A DNA stretch of 64,000 nt from Zunongwangia profunda SM-A87. Lineage in GTDB: Bacteria; Bacteroidota; Bacteroidia; Flavobacteriales; Flavobacteriaceae. How positions within the stretch are numbered: the first letter of the stretch is position 1; every line of letters starts with the position of its first letter. Location of the stretch: contig NC_014041.1 of assembly GCF_000023465.1 (NCBI RefSeq), positions 3,168,001 to 3,232,000 of the forward strand, written 5' to 3'. The notes under the pieces were generated by a model. That model was not told the DNA's origin. It made no database searches and saw only the letters and a list, made by a program, of their open reading frames with translations. Below are positions 18,930 to 28,986 of the stretch, piece by piece. Position numbers and translations under genes: made by a program.

Positions 18930-19819
18930 CAATCTAAGAGCACACTTTTTTCAAAAATCTTATCATACTTATTCACAATTTTGTAAACAATTTAGAACCT
19001 TCTGATTTTTAAAGTTTTACGTTTTATTTTATAAAAAACTAGAAATAAGCATTTTACAAACGAAGCAATAACAAATTGTTTACAAAAAATGTAAACTTTT
19101 TGTAATGTAAATATTTTATAACTTAAAATAATGGATATTTAATTATCTGGAAAGAAATACGCAAGCGCAGTACAAATATAGAAAATCCTATACTTGAAAT
19201 TCGTTATTATAAAGCTAAAATTTTATAAAAAATAGAGCGCAAAATACACTTGTCTAATTCTAAACATTTTATAGCACTTACAAATTAAAAATTAGTTTAA
19301 AATGAAGAGCGTCTTTTTTGTAAACCATGCAGCCGAATACAAAAATATGGCCAATGCCAATGCGGTTAAAAAGTTTAGAATTTTTTTAGACACCTTTCAA
19401 CCAGAAATGTTTTTTTCAACGGCATCATTTATAATAATCAAAAACCTATTTTACCATTTAAGAGCACAGGGATAATTTCGGTACTAAGGCATCATCTAAC
19501 TTTTAGGATGCCAATAAAAGAAATAGTATACGCTCGCTACTATGTTAATAAATCGTAAGTTTACCTTATTTAGATGTTATACCAAAAAACCCAGATAAAA
19601 ACAGGGAGTAAACAAAAAATTTAATGCTTATTAAGAAATTCTAATGGTATTTTAATCTCGATATAAAGAATTTTTAATAATCCCATTCTATTTTCGCACA
19701 CGGCTAAGGAATGTTATAAAATTCTGAAGCTTTAGACAAGGACGCAACTTTTAATTACATTTACAGATTCGAAATCTATATCGATCATTTTTAAATAGTT
19801 ACAAATCACTTAATAATAT
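18930..19819. other. Long AT-rich spacer between nrdBA and the export operon
   Basis: About 890 bases between divergent units. It is very AT-rich, without terminator hairpins that I can see. It holds one short ORF (19302-19475, separate entry). The promoter of the export operon must lie in its right end but no clear box was found. Confidence 0.5.
19302..19475 (+). CDS. Possible 57-residue protein of unknown function
   Basis: An ATG-started reading frame of 57 codons, beginning MKSVFFVNHAAEYKNMANAN and ending FYHLRAQG. It has balanced composition for so AT-rich a spacer, but no recognisable domain and no clear ribosome site. It may be a chance frame or a decayed gene end. Confidence 0.2.
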   Translation: MKSVFFVNHAAEYKNMANANAVKKFRIFLDTFQPEMFFSTASFIIIKNLFYHLRAQG

Positions 19820-21424
19820 ATGGCCAAAAGTTCAATTTCACCCTGGACTAAACTATGGAATCTGCTAAAACTCGAAAAACGGGATATTTTACACGTTTTA
19901 TACTATGCGATTTTTGCAGGTCTTATTAGCTTAACCCTTCCCTTAGGAATACAGGCAATTATTAATCTTATTCAGGGTGCTGAAGTTTCTACTTCCTGGA
20001 TTTTATTAACCTGTCTGGTAACTCTTGGAGTTGGATTTAACGGCGCTTTACAGGTGCTACAGCTCGATCTTGTAGAGAATATTCAGGAAAAAGTATTTAC
20101 CCGTGCTTCTTTCGAATTTATCTACCGGTTCCCAAAAATGCGAGTGAGGGAATTAGAAAATTACTATCCTCCTGAATTATCCAATCGGTTTTTTGATGTG
20201 CTCACGCTTCAAAAAGGATTGCAGAAATTACTATTGGATTTTCCGGCAGCGGTAATCCAAATTATTTTTGGCCTTCTATTACTGTCGTTTTATCACCCGT
20301 TTTTTATTGCTTTTGCTATCCTATTGATAGTGCTTATTTATATTATCTTTAAATTCAGTCTTTCAAAAGCTTTAGAAACAAGCATTCTGGAATCCAAAAA
20401 GAAATACCATATCGCTTTTTGGATTCAGCAGGTCGCTGCAAATTTTAGAACTTTTAAAATTTTTCCAGACGAATACGAACAAAATAAAAATAACCATCTT
20501 GTACAGAAATACTTAGAGAACAGACAATCGCATTTTGGCACGGTTAAAAATCAGTACAAACAAATGGTCGTTTTTAAAGTTATCGTGACTTTAGGATTAC
20601 TTTTAATAGGTGGTTTGCTGGTGATTAATCAACAAATGAATATTGGCCAATTTGTCGCCGCTGAAATTATTATCGTCCTCGTCATAAATTCTGTAGAAAA
20701 AATAGGGCTTAGTCTTGAAACTATTTACGACGTTGTAACCGCTGTTGAAAAAATTAGCGAAGTAACTTCAAAAAAATTAGATCGTAAAACAGGTGTTCAT
20801 GAAAACGATGTGCATCTTTTCCCTATTAAGATAGAAAATCTTCATATTGAAGAAAGCGTGGTACCAGATATTGTGGTCAACAAAGGTGATCTTATCAATA
20901 TCGTGGGCGCAGAAGTTGTTATAAATGACTTTTTCCATTACCTCTCTGGAATGAAGAAAACCAAGAATGGAAGAATTTATTTTAACCGTGAAGAGATTGC
21001 AAATGTTAACCTGGACAGCTATCGCAATAAAATCGCGTTACTTTTAAATACCGATAGTATTTTTGAAGGCACCATCTGGGAGAACTTAACCCTTAGTAAT
21101 CCTAATATGAGCTCAGACCGGGTATACCAAATGCTGGAAGATTTTAATGTCTTAGACCATATTAATAAACTCCCAGAATCTTTAAACACTTATATCTTTT
21201 CTGGGAATAAAAAAATAGGCGCTAAAACAGCTAAAAAGATTTGTTTGATAAGAGCTTTACTTAAGGACCCTAAACTTCTGATGATAGAGAAAGGCTATAT
21301 TATTTCAGAAAATGATAAGAAAGCACTAATGAAACATGTAAACAGGGAAGACACCTGTATTTTCCTTGCAGATGATGCGCATCGATTAGACGAATTTGAA
21401 CCGCTTTACCTAGAACACAAATAA
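19820..21424 (+). CDS. ABC exporter-like membrane protein with a degenerate ATPase domain
   Basis: 534 residues laid out like a type I secretion ABC protein: a six-helix membrane domain (about residues 20-310) fused to a nucleotide-binding-like domain (about 335-534). The ATPase motifs are lost. The Walker A position reads INIVGAEVVINDFF, with no GKS/T; the signature region reads SGNKKIGAKTAKKICLIRALL instead of LSGGQ; the Walker B end reads LLMIEKGY without the Asp-Glu pair. The fold is kept (KDPKLLMIE, ALLNTDSIFEGTIWENLTL), so this looks like a conserved non-hydrolysing paralogue rather than a decaying gene. It heads an operon with HlyD-like and TolC-like genes (15-nt gap). Confidence 0.85.
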   Translation: MAKSSISPWTKLWNLLKLEKRDILHVLYYAIFAGLISLTLPLGIQAIINLIQGAEVSTSWILLTCLVTLGVGFNGALQVLQLDLVENIQEKVFTRASFEFIYRFPKMRVRELENYYPPELSNRFFDVLTLQKGLQKLLLDFPAAVIQIIFGLLLLSFYHPFFIAFAILLIVLIYIIFKFSLSKALETSILESKKKYHIAFWIQQVAANFRTFKIFPDEYEQNKNNHLVQKYLENRQSHFGTVKNQYKQMVVFKVIVTLGLLLIGGLLVINQQMNIGQFVAAEIIIVLVINSVEKIGLSLETIYDVVTAVEKISEVTSKKLDRKTGVHENDVHLFPIKIENLHIEESVVPDIVVNKGDLINIVGAEVVINDFFHYLSGMKKTKNGRIYFNREEIANVNLDSYRNKIALLLNTDSIFEGTIWENLTLSNPNMSSDRVYQMLEDFNVLDHINKLPESLNTYIFSGNKKIGAKTAKKICLIRALLKDPKLLMIEKGYIISENDKKALMKHVNREDTCIFLADDAHRLDEFEPLYLEHK

Positions 21425-21439
21425 AAAATTAAACAATAA

Positions 21440-22822
21440 ATGCTTAATCTTTCTAATACAAAATTGGGCGAAAAGATAAAACTCGAAGAGTTTAGTGCTT
21501 TTTCGCTGATCGTGAAGAGAAGTCATCACAAGCTTCTTTCCAGGATTTTATTAGGAACTTTTGTGTTTTTACTAATTCTACTGTTTTTCCCATGGACGCA
21601 AACCATAAGCGGTAGAGGTTACGTAACTACCCTAAAACCTGATCAAAGACCCCAAACACTGCAATCACCCATCCCGGGACAAATCCAAAAATGGTATGTT
21701 CAGGAAGGTGATTATGTAGAAAAAGGGGATACTATCTTACATATTGCTGAAGTAAAAAACGAATATTTTGACCCCCTTTTGGTGGAAAGGACAGGAGATC
21801 AATTAGCTTCAAAAAGTAATTCCTTCGCATCTTATGGACAAAAGATTGATGCCTTACAACGACAGTTGGCGGCTATACAACGTGAAAGAGAATTAAAATT
21901 AGAACAAACCAGGAATAAAAGAAAACAGGCCGAACTTAAAATTAATAGTGACAGTATTTCTTTAGAAGCTGCCAGGGTAAACTTAAGTATTGCCGATAGG
22001 CAATATACCCGTACTACCGAATTATACGAAGAGGGCTTAAAATCAAGACTGGATTTAGAAACCAAACAATCAAAATTTCAGGAATCCCAGGCCAAAGTTA
22101 TCGACCTGGAAAATAAATTATTAAGCAGTAGAAACGAGTTGCTTAATGCGATTATGGAGGTTAATCGTATAGAAGCCAATTATATCGATAAAATCAATAA
22201 GATCGAGGGAGAGATCTCTACGGCTAATTCATCGAGGTTTGATGCCCAGGCACAGGTCTCTAAATTAGAAAATTCGCTATCCAATTATCAAATCCGAAAA
22301 AATCTGCTTTATATCCGTGCGCCGCAAAATGGATACATTAACCGCGCCTTAATTAAAGGTTTGGGAGAAACCTTTAAAGAAGGTGAAAAACTGGTGACTA
22401 TTATGCCATCAGACATTGATATTGCCGTGGAAACTTATGTAAAACCTATCGATTTACCATTAATAAGTATCGGTGATCATGTAAGGGTTCAGTTTGACGG
22501 ATGGCCAGCAATCGTATTTAGTGGATGGCCTAATGCTTCTTACGGTACATATGGAGCAAAAGTCGTGGCGATAGAAAATTTTATAAGCGATAATGGTAAA
22601 TATCGAATTCTACTTGCCCCAGATCTAAAAGAACGAGAAAAACACGCATGGCCGGAGGCTTTACGTGTAGGCTCTGGTGCAAGAACCCTGGCTTTACTGG
22701 AAGATGTTCCTATTTGGTATGAGCTTTGGAGAAATTTAAATGGATTCCCGCCAAACTATTATACCAGCGCGGAAAAAGAAAAAGACGGAAAGAAAAGCGA
22801 TTCGAAAGATGCTAAGAAGTAA
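21440..22822 (+). CDS. HlyD-family periplasmic adaptor (membrane fusion protein)
   Basis: 460 residues: a cytoplasmic N-terminus, one membrane helix (about residues 33-52, LGTFVFLLILLFFPW), then a split biotinyl/lipoyl-like domain (PIPGQIQKWYVQEGDYVEKGDTILHI), a long coiled-coil hairpin (about 120-285, rich in Glu, Lys, Gln), the second lipoyl half (IRAPQNGYINRALIKGLGETFKEG) and a beta-barrel domain. It links an inner membrane exporter to an outer membrane channel. It lies between the ABC-like gene and the TolC-like gene, with which it almost overlaps. The C-terminus is charged (KEKDGKKSDSKDAKK). Confidence 0.9.
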   Translation: MLNLSNTKLGEKIKLEEFSAFSLIVKRSHHKLLSRILLGTFVFLLILLFFPWTQTISGRGYVTTLKPDQRPQTLQSPIPGQIQKWYVQEGDYVEKGDTILHIAEVKNEYFDPLLVERTGDQLASKSNSFASYGQKIDALQRQLAAIQRERELKLEQTRNKRKQAELKINSDSISLEAARVNLSIADRQYTRTTELYEEGLKSRLDLETKQSKFQESQAKVIDLENKLLSSRNELLNAIMEVNRIEANYIDKINKIEGEISTANSSRFDAQAQVSKLENSLSNYQIRKNLLYIRAPQNGYINRALIKGLGETFKEGEKLVTIMPSDIDIAVETYVKPIDLPLISIGDHVRVQFDGWPAIVFSGWPNASYGTYGAKVVAIENFISDNGKYRILLAPDLKEREKHAWPEALRVGSGARTLALLEDVPIWYELWRNLNGFPPNYYTSAEKEKDGKKSDSKDAKK

Positions 22823-22823
22823 T

Positions 22824-24227
22824 ATGCGAAAATTTATTTGTTTATTTTACTTTTCTGTTTTTTGTATTTTCTTCGGAAATGCGCAAGAACAAGAATCGGA
22901 AATCTTTACGCTGGAAGAGTTCCTTGCTATGGTAAAACGCTACCACCCGATCGTAGCACAAGCTAATCTTGAACTCTCAGGTGCCGAAGCAAAATTATTA
23001 AAATCGAGAGGGGCTTTTGATCCCAAGCTTGAAGGCGGAATGAAAGAAAAAAACTTTCATGGAACTGAATATTACTCACTATGGCACGGAACTTTTAAAA
23101 TTCCTACCTGGTATGGTATTGATCTTAAAGCAGGCTACGAACAGAATGAAGGATATTATCTAAACCCGGAAAATAACACGCCCGACGATGGTTTGTGGAG
23201 TGCCGGAGTAAATATTAGGCTTGCGCAGGGATTGCTTTATAACGAAAGAATGAACAATCTTAAACAGGCAAAAATCTTTCAGCAACAATCACAATTAGAG
23301 CGGAACATCCAGGTAAACCAGGTGCTGGCCGATGCTACAAAAGCTTATGCAGATTGGGTTTACTATTTTCAAAACACATCGGTTTACGAAGAGTTTTTAG
23401 AAAATGCCCTAATTCGGTTTGAAGGTATTGCTACATCCAGCCGACTTGGGGAAACCCCAGCTATAGATACCGTAGAAACCATGATTACGGTGCGAAGCAG
23501 GAAACTAGATCTTAAGCAGGCAGAACTAAAACTTCAAAAAGCCAAACTTGCCTTAAGTAACTATCTCTGGATAGAAGATATCCCGTTGGAACTGGAAGAT
23601 CGAATGAAACCGTCTCCCGAGACCGTAGATTTTACTTCAGTTTTAGGAATCGAACAGCTATTAGGCAATGCCACAACTATAGAAGACCACCCAAAATTAC
23701 AGTCTTTAAATTATGATTTAGAAGCTTATGATCTTGATATTAGGCTCAAAAGAAATAAACTTCTTCCAAAAATCGATGTAGAGTATAACTTTCTTTCCGA
23801 AGAGATAAACGAGCCGGACTATATAAATACAAATAATTATAAAGCCGGAGTTAAAGTGAGCTTTCCATTATTTCTACGGAAAGAACGTGGAGATTTAAGG
23901 CTTTCTAAAGTTAAAAGAGAACAGGCAGAATTTAAGTTATCTGAGAGTGCCTGGAAATTGAGCAACAAAATAAAAGCTACAGAGAGGGAGATTCTTAGTT
24001 TACAAGAACAAATGGCCATAGTAAGCAATATCGTAAACGAAAGCGAAATTATGGTAGAAGCTGAAAAACGCTTATTCGAAATGGGCGAAAGTTCTATATT
24101 CTACATCAACACAAGGGAAAATAAGCTTATAGATTCTATTCTTAAAATGAACAAAATCAACAACGAACTAAATATTGCGATCGCAAAATTATTTGAAACA
24201 TTGCGAATTGAATATGAGAATGACTAA
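22824..24227 (+). CDS. TolC-family outer membrane channel protein
   Basis: The outer membrane exit duct of the export operon, about 467 residues. I chose the ATG at 22824, one base after the HlyD stop, because it gives a clean signal peptide (MRKFICLFYFSVFCIFFGNAQ) and an AAGAAG ribosome-like site. The frame is open back to 22740, which overlaps HlyD. Two OEP-type repeats are visible, with long alpha-helical stretches (ANLELSGAEAKLLKSRGAFD; LDLKQAELKLQKAKLALSNY) and a conserved N-terminal block TLEEFLAMVKRYHPIVAQA. It completes a tripartite trans-envelope exporter, although the inner membrane component has a degenerate ATPase. Confidence 0.88.
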   Translation: MRKFICLFYFSVFCIFFGNAQEQESEIFTLEEFLAMVKRYHPIVAQANLELSGAEAKLLKSRGAFDPKLEGGMKEKNFHGTEYYSLWHGTFKIPTWYGIDLKAGYEQNEGYYLNPENNTPDDGLWSAGVNIRLAQGLLYNERMNNLKQAKIFQQQSQLERNIQVNQVLADATKAYADWVYYFQNTSVYEEFLENALIRFEGIATSSRLGETPAIDTVETMITVRSRKLDLKQAELKLQKAKLALSNYLWIEDIPLELEDRMKPSPETVDFTSVLGIEQLLGNATTIEDHPKLQSLNYDLEAYDLDIRLKRNKLLPKIDVEYNFLSEEINEPDYINTNNYKAGVKVSFPLFLRKERGDLRLSKVKREQAEFKLSESAWKLSNKIKATEREILSLQEQMAIVSNIVNESEIMVEAEKRLFEMGESSIFYINTRENKLIDSILKMNKINNELNIAIAKLFETLRIEYEND

Positions 24228-24460
24228 TTCTTTTTATTGAAAATAAAGACTGAGGCGCATTTTTAGAATATTAAAATTCTAAATTTCATTTTTAGAAATC
24301 CAATACCGCTATAGTTCTAAAACGATTTTTATATCAATTAAAATTGATTTCGTCAATTTGAATATAGAACATAGATATTTTCGCATAGCGTATCATCCTG
24401 CAAAATCTAAAAAACTTTTTTTCAATTCCAATAAATGAAAACCATTCTCATATATCCGGT

Positions 24461-27400
24461 TTAATAAGTATACAGGCTAGGACGGTCATTATTTCGCGAA
24501 ACCAGCAATTGTTTTTTACCTGATTTATGCTTTAAAATATGGAGGGACTTAATATCACCATCTAACCAAAGCTTATCTGATTGGGACATAAGGCCGAAAT
24601 TATTCTTATTGAATTTTAAAAATGCTCCGAAAGAGGCATCAAGTGCCCCCTGGCTTACTCTAAATGGGAATAAATTGCCAGCGGTAAGGATCTCAGCATT
24701 ACCATCTCCATCAAAATCAGAATACACAAAATCCTGAATAGCAGAATCCTGAATAGGTTTTGGCAGGGATTTTACACTAAAAGTCCCATCGCCATTGTTC
24801 TCTATAAAAGAAGAGGCCAGTGTATAAATTTCTAAAGTAAAACGAGGCTCTATATTATTGGTTTTTAAAAATTGATCGGTATTGGTTTTTGCATAACTAT
24901 CGTAAGAAACGTATTGCTTTTTTAGGGATGAAACCTGCGCCATTAATTCATCACGTGTAGGCCATGGATAGCTCACTCCATCAATATAATAGGTTAAAAT
25001 GGGATCAATACGTCCATTATTATCAATATCCTGAATATAATAACGCATAGGCTCTGTAACCGAAGCTCTAAACTGAGTATTTTCTCCAAGATTACCTGCC
25101 AAAAAATCAATATCACCATCGTTATCAAAATCACCCGCTTCCAAACTAAACCACCATCCATTTGAGTTTTGGAGACCTGCTTCCGCAGTTTGATTTTTTA
25201 AAACACCTCGATTATTTTTAAAGATGCTTACAGGCATCCATTCTCCGGTTAAAACCAAATCGGGCCAGGTATCACCATCCAGATCTACCCATTCTGCATC
25301 GGTCACCATCCCCACCTGCTCGAGATCATAGCTTCGGTTGACACTAAATTTTACTGTAGTTTCTGTACTTTCATTTTTAAGCAAGGTACTTCTAGGCGGC
25401 ATTGGATAATTTCCACCGGAAATTCTTCCCCCCACAAACAAATCCAGGTCACCATCTTTATCATAGTCTGCTGCTTTAACAACACCTCCGCTAAACTTCA
25501 TATCAGGTAAGGCATTTTCATTTTTGCTGAATATTCCATTACCCTTATTAAGGTATAAGCGATCCTGATAATAGTTATCGCCATTAAACTCTTCATTTCC
25601 TCCGCTTACCACATACAAATCCAGATCACCATCGCCATCAGCATCAAAAAACAGAGCATCGTAATCCTCATGCACAATATCTTCAGCACTACCCCATGGT
25701 TGATTGGCATTAAAATCTTTGAACTTTCCATTCTCAAGCCCTAAATATAACTTAGAAGCCTGTCCCCTTGCTCCCAGGAAAAAGATATCATCATTACCGT
25801 CATTGTTGACGTCACCTACAGCTACCTTCCCACCGGTTTTAGATACCTGATACGGAATAAGACTTTCATAATTAAAATCGACATACGCATTTTCCTTATG
25901 TGCAAAATCTATATTAGAAGTTACCGTAATGTCTTTAAAAAATCCATCTGAAGAAATGGTATCGTATTGATAAATATCGGTTGCATCTGCTTCATTTAAT
26001 GAAAGCAGTTGATTGATCTGCACATTTTCAATATGGCTAAGCTTTTTAGAAGGCCAGATCACATCGAGACTTTCCAGACTTCTGCTCCTACCCAAGCCAA
26101 TGTTCATTTTAGGTTCTACCGAAGATTGAAAACCTCTTATATAATAGGCCTCCTGATAGATATGGCTTCCGTCTGCAAAATTAAGAATCACCTTAGTACC
26201 TAAAGCTTGTGTATTTTTACCTTCGCCTCTCAAGGTTAGCGAAAGAAAGTTATTTGAAAACTGCTCATTTTCGAGGTTTTCATAAAACAAAATCGGATCA
26301 TTAAGATTATTGATAATTAGATCAAGATCACCATCATTATCAAAATCGGCATAAGCCATAGCATTAGAAACCGTCTTAAGCTTAAGCCCCCAGTCTTCAG
26401 TTTTATCTTCAAAAAGTAACCCGTCAACATTTTTATAGATATAATTGGAAACCTTAGTAGAGGGAATTTTACTGATCAACAGTCCTAAATCGAGCTTTTC
26501 CCCGGTAGACTGAGCACGTGCATAGGCTTCATGGACCGTATAATTGTTGAAATCGAGGTTGCTATAATCTCTAAGATATCCATTACTAATAATAACATCT
26601 TTAAATCCGTCATTATCATAATCAGCAAACAAAGGTGCCCAACTCCAATCGGTATTAGAAATCCCTGCAAGTTGTCCTACCTCTGTAAAACGCAAGTTTC
26701 CCTCGGGATCCAGACCTTTGTTCAAATGTAGGTTATTCCGCATATACTGCTTGTGATAACCACTATCTATAAGACGTTGCGTTTTATTATATTCATCTGG
26801 TCCTTTCAGCACTTTTTGTCGGTAATTATCTTCGGGAAGCATATCTACCACAAACAAATCCGGATTTAAATCATTATTAATATCGGCTACGTCAGATCCC
26901 ATGGAGTATTTCGAGAAATGTGCAAAAGAGGCTTTTGAGGTTTCGGTAAAAGTACCGTCACCATTATTCAAATAACAAAAGTCCTGTTCAGAATAATCAT
27001 TTGTTACAAAAATATCAGGGTATCCATCTTTATTTAAATCACTGATTGCCGCACTCAGACCAAAGTTGATTCCTGTACCATCAATTCCCGCTTTTTCAGA
27101 CACTTCTACAAATTTATCACCCTGATTTTCATAAAGTTGATTACCATAATAAGGATGTCGCTTGCTCCGCAACATAGTCACATTAAAAAATATATTGTAA
27201 AATTTATTAGCGTGATTGAGCAAAAATAAATCAAGATCTCCATCCAGGTCATAATCCAAAAAATAAGCCTGTGTGCTAAAAGTGCCTATAGCATCAACAC
27301 CATACTCATTGGCCTGCTCTTTAAAAGTAGGTAAACCATTTTTATCGAGTCCCTGATTTATAAATAACTGATTTGATCTGGGCTTATAATCATTAATCAG

Positions 27401-27856
27401 GGGGGCTGTCATCCCTTCCTGTGGAGCATTGCCGGAATAACATAAATAAATGTCAATAAGGCCGTCACCATTAATATCTGCCATTGCTGCACCAGTTTTC
27501 CAGCCTTCTTTTTCTTCTAATTGAATTTTTGTGGTAATGTCTTCAAATTTCAAACCCCCTTTATTTAAGAAAAGCTTATTTTTCACTTGATTCCCAGACA
27601 AGTATATATCAGGAAAACCATCATTATTCACATCTCCTATGGCCACTCCACCACCGTTATAAATGTATTCGTAAGTAATGATATTATTTTTTTCGGTTTC
27701 CGTGAGCGTATTTTCGAAATCAATACCGGTTAGAGAAGGACTTAGAAGATTAAATAAAGGAGATTTTTCGGTTGATACTAATTCTTTATCCTCAGTACGA
27801 CAAGCCGTAAAAACCAATAAAAACAATAAGTAAATTCTCGAAGTTTGAGTATTCAT
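24461..27856 (-). CDS. Large FG-GAP/VCBS repeat and ASPIC/UnbV lipoprotein (CRTAC1-like)
   Basis: 1,131 residues with a lipoprotein signal (Cys 19 in VFTACRTED), so exported and probably anchored on the outer membrane. It contains many FG-GAP/VCBS calcium-binding repeats with DxDxDG-type loops, for example GDVNNDGFPDIYLSGN, ADINGDGLIDIYLCYSG, DYDLDGDLDLFLLN, DADGDGDLDLYVVSGG and DFDNDGDIDFLAGNLG. An ASPIC/UnbV-like segment lies in the middle (GLGRSRSLESLDVIWPSKK). Such propeller lipoproteins are common in Bacteroidota, often near SusCD systems, but their ligands are unknown. It is convergent with the TolC-like gene and stands alone. Confidence 0.88.
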   Translation of the reverse strand: MNTQTSRIYLLFLLVFTACRTEDKELVSTEKSPLFNLLSPSLTGIDFENTLTETEKNNIITYEYIYNGGGVAIGDVNNDGFPDIYLSGNQVKNKLFLNKGGLKFEDITTKIQLEEKEGWKTGAAMADINGDGLIDIYLCYSGNAPQEGMTAPLINDYKPRSNQLFINQGLDKNGLPTFKEQANEYGVDAIGTFSTQAYFLDYDLDGDLDLFLLNHANKFYNIFFNVTMLRSKRHPYYGNQLYENQGDKFVEVSEKAGIDGTGINFGLSAAISDLNKDGYPDIFVTNDYSEQDFCYLNNGDGTFTETSKASFAHFSKYSMGSDVADINNDLNPDLFVVDMLPEDNYRQKVLKGPDEYNKTQRLIDSGYHKQYMRNNLHLNKGLDPEGNLRFTEVGQLAGISNTDWSWAPLFADYDNDGFKDVIISNGYLRDYSNLDFNNYTVHEAYARAQSTGEKLDLGLLISKIPSTKVSNYIYKNVDGLLFEDKTEDWGLKLKTVSNAMAYADFDNDGDLDLIINNLNDPILFYENLENEQFSNNFLSLTLRGEGKNTQALGTKVILNFADGSHIYQEAYYIRGFQSSVEPKMNIGLGRSRSLESLDVIWPSKKLSHIENVQINQLLSLNEADATDIYQYDTISSDGFFKDITVTSNIDFAHKENAYVDFNYESLIPYQVSKTGGKVAVGDVNNDGNDDIFFLGARGQASKLYLGLENGKFKDFNANQPWGSAEDIVHEDYDALFFDADGDGDLDLYVVSGGNEEFNGDNYYQDRLYLNKGNGIFSKNENALPDMKFSGGVVKAADYDKDGDLDLFVGGRISGGNYPMPPRSTLLKNESTETTVKFSVNRSYDLEQVGMVTDAEWVDLDGDTWPDLVLTGEWMPVSIFKNNRGVLKNQTAEAGLQNSNGWWFSLEAGDFDNDGDIDFLAGNLGENTQFRASVTEPMRYYIQDIDNNGRIDPILTYYIDGVSYPWPTRDELMAQVSSLKKQYVSYDSYAKTNTDQFLKTNNIEPRFTLEIYTLASSFIENNGDGTFSVKSLPKPIQDSAIQDFVYSDFDGDGNAEILTAGNLFPFRVSQGALDASFGAFLKFNKNNFGLMSQSDKLWLDGDIKSLHILKHKSGKKQLLVSRNNDRPSLYTY

Positions 27857-28386
27857 AAAAGATTATTTAAATATCTGCCACAAACTGCAATGCACAAATA
27901 AAAAATTTTAGAAGGCATTGACACTGCAAATATTCAAACATAATAATTTTAATAAAATTTTAACATATAAAACATTTAAATTATAATAAAAATATTAAAA
28001 ATTAAACGGTATCCTTATCGTATTTTACCCATCATATTCAAGCCATCCATAATAATCCGGTTTAGGGAAATAAAGCGAAACTAGCCTTAAAAATTAAAGC
28101 TAAGTAAATAGATAAGAAAAACTATTAAAATCCTTTTTTAGAGATTACACATATATTAATAGCAATTAAAATACTTAAGGGAAAGCTAATAAATCAAATT
28201 ATGTTTTATTTCTGGACGTCCAGATCCCGATAGAAGTTTTCGAAACCAGATCGGATCATTAATCTCGATTATTAAGTCAAAGAGAAGCATGTACATACAG
28301 GCTTCTCTTTGACTTAATAATTCAACTTAAAAAATCTAAACATCAACCTAACTATTGATAAATTGTGCTGTTGTTTAAAATCTTAT
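27857..28386. other. AT-rich spacer with a perfect long hairpin
   Basis: No gene is recognised in these 530 bases. The left part should hold the promoter of the VCBS lipoprotein gene (minus strand). The right part holds a 21-bp perfect inverted repeat (separate entry). Confidence 0.5.
28268..28321. terminator. Perfect 21-bp inverted repeat, probable terminator or transcript end
   Basis: The arms 28268-28288 and 28301-28321 are exact complements (ATTATTAAGTCAAAGAGAAG and so on), with a 12-nt loop. It lies 65 nt past the stop of the 133-residue gene on the minus strand. The stem carries A/T-rich bases at its foot rather than a clean T-run. A terminator is the simplest reading; a protein-binding palindrome is possible. 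Confidence 0.55.
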
Positions 28387-28788
28387 TTATTCTATTTTTA
28401 GAATCCGAGATTTTGGTTTTCCTACATCCTTATTATAACTCACAATAATAGTATCTTCCTGCATACTTTTTTCTTTTTCCAATTTCAACTGAAAATCAGT
28501 TGTTTTTGACACATCAATCGTTTTCGTTTCAAAACCAATATAGGTAAGAACAACTTTTGAATCTTCCGGAATTTGCAATTCAAAATTTCCTTCAGCATCG
28601 GTAACACTACCAAAACTGGTATTAGGAACAAAGATATTTACTCCTTTTAGGGCTACTCCTTCTTCTGAAGTAACACTACCCGCTATAGTTTTAAAATCCT
28701 GTGCATTAATTTTATTAAGCATGCCCATTCCCAACATTAAGGCAAAAGCAATTAGAAATGTGCTGTAATCTTTATTTACCTTTCGCAT
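28387..28788 (-). CDS. Stand-alone carboxypeptidase-D-like regulatory domain protein (SusC N-terminus-like)
   Basis: 133 residues with an N-terminal signal or anchor (LIAFALMLGMGMLNKINAQ), then one CarboxypepD_reg-like beta-domain (TIAGSVTSEEGVALKGVNIF, TDAEGNFELQIPEDSKVVLTYIGFET). The end, EDTIIVSYNKDVGKPKSRI, resembles the TonB-box area of SusC proteins, but the protein stops there, so no plug or barrel is encoded. It could be a truncated SusC remnant or a small partner of a SusC receptor elsewhere. A promoter with a LacI-type operator lies about 200 nt upstream (28987-29031), linking it to the hexuronate regulon. Confidence 0.75.
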   Translation of the reverse strand: MRKVNKDYSTFLIAFALMLGMGMLNKINAQDFKTIAGSVTSEEGVALKGVNIFVPNTSFGSVTDAEGNFELQIPEDSKVVLTYIGFETKTIDVSKTTDFQLKLEKEKSMQEDTIIVSYNKDVGKPKSRILKIE

Positions 28789-28986
28789 TATTCTTTTATA
28801 TTAATAATTAGTAATTCAGTTTTCCATAGCTTTTATAAAACCATTATCCCTATCTATCTACGATAACGTTCTAGTAATTCAAAAGAATATCAATATCAGT
28901 TTTTCAAAAGTTCCTTTTCTTATAAAACTTATATTCTTTAGCTTGAGATTTTTAGAGCTGAATATTTATAAGTTTTCCGATCTCCC

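Noticed and set aside
22740..22823. Start of the TolC-like gene at 22740
   Set aside because: It would overlap HlyD by 83 bases and add a charged stretch before the signal peptide; the ATG at 22824 gives a normal export signal.
28387..28788. Complete TonB-dependent receptor gene
   Set aside because: The frame stops after 133 residues and no plug or barrel frame continues downstream.
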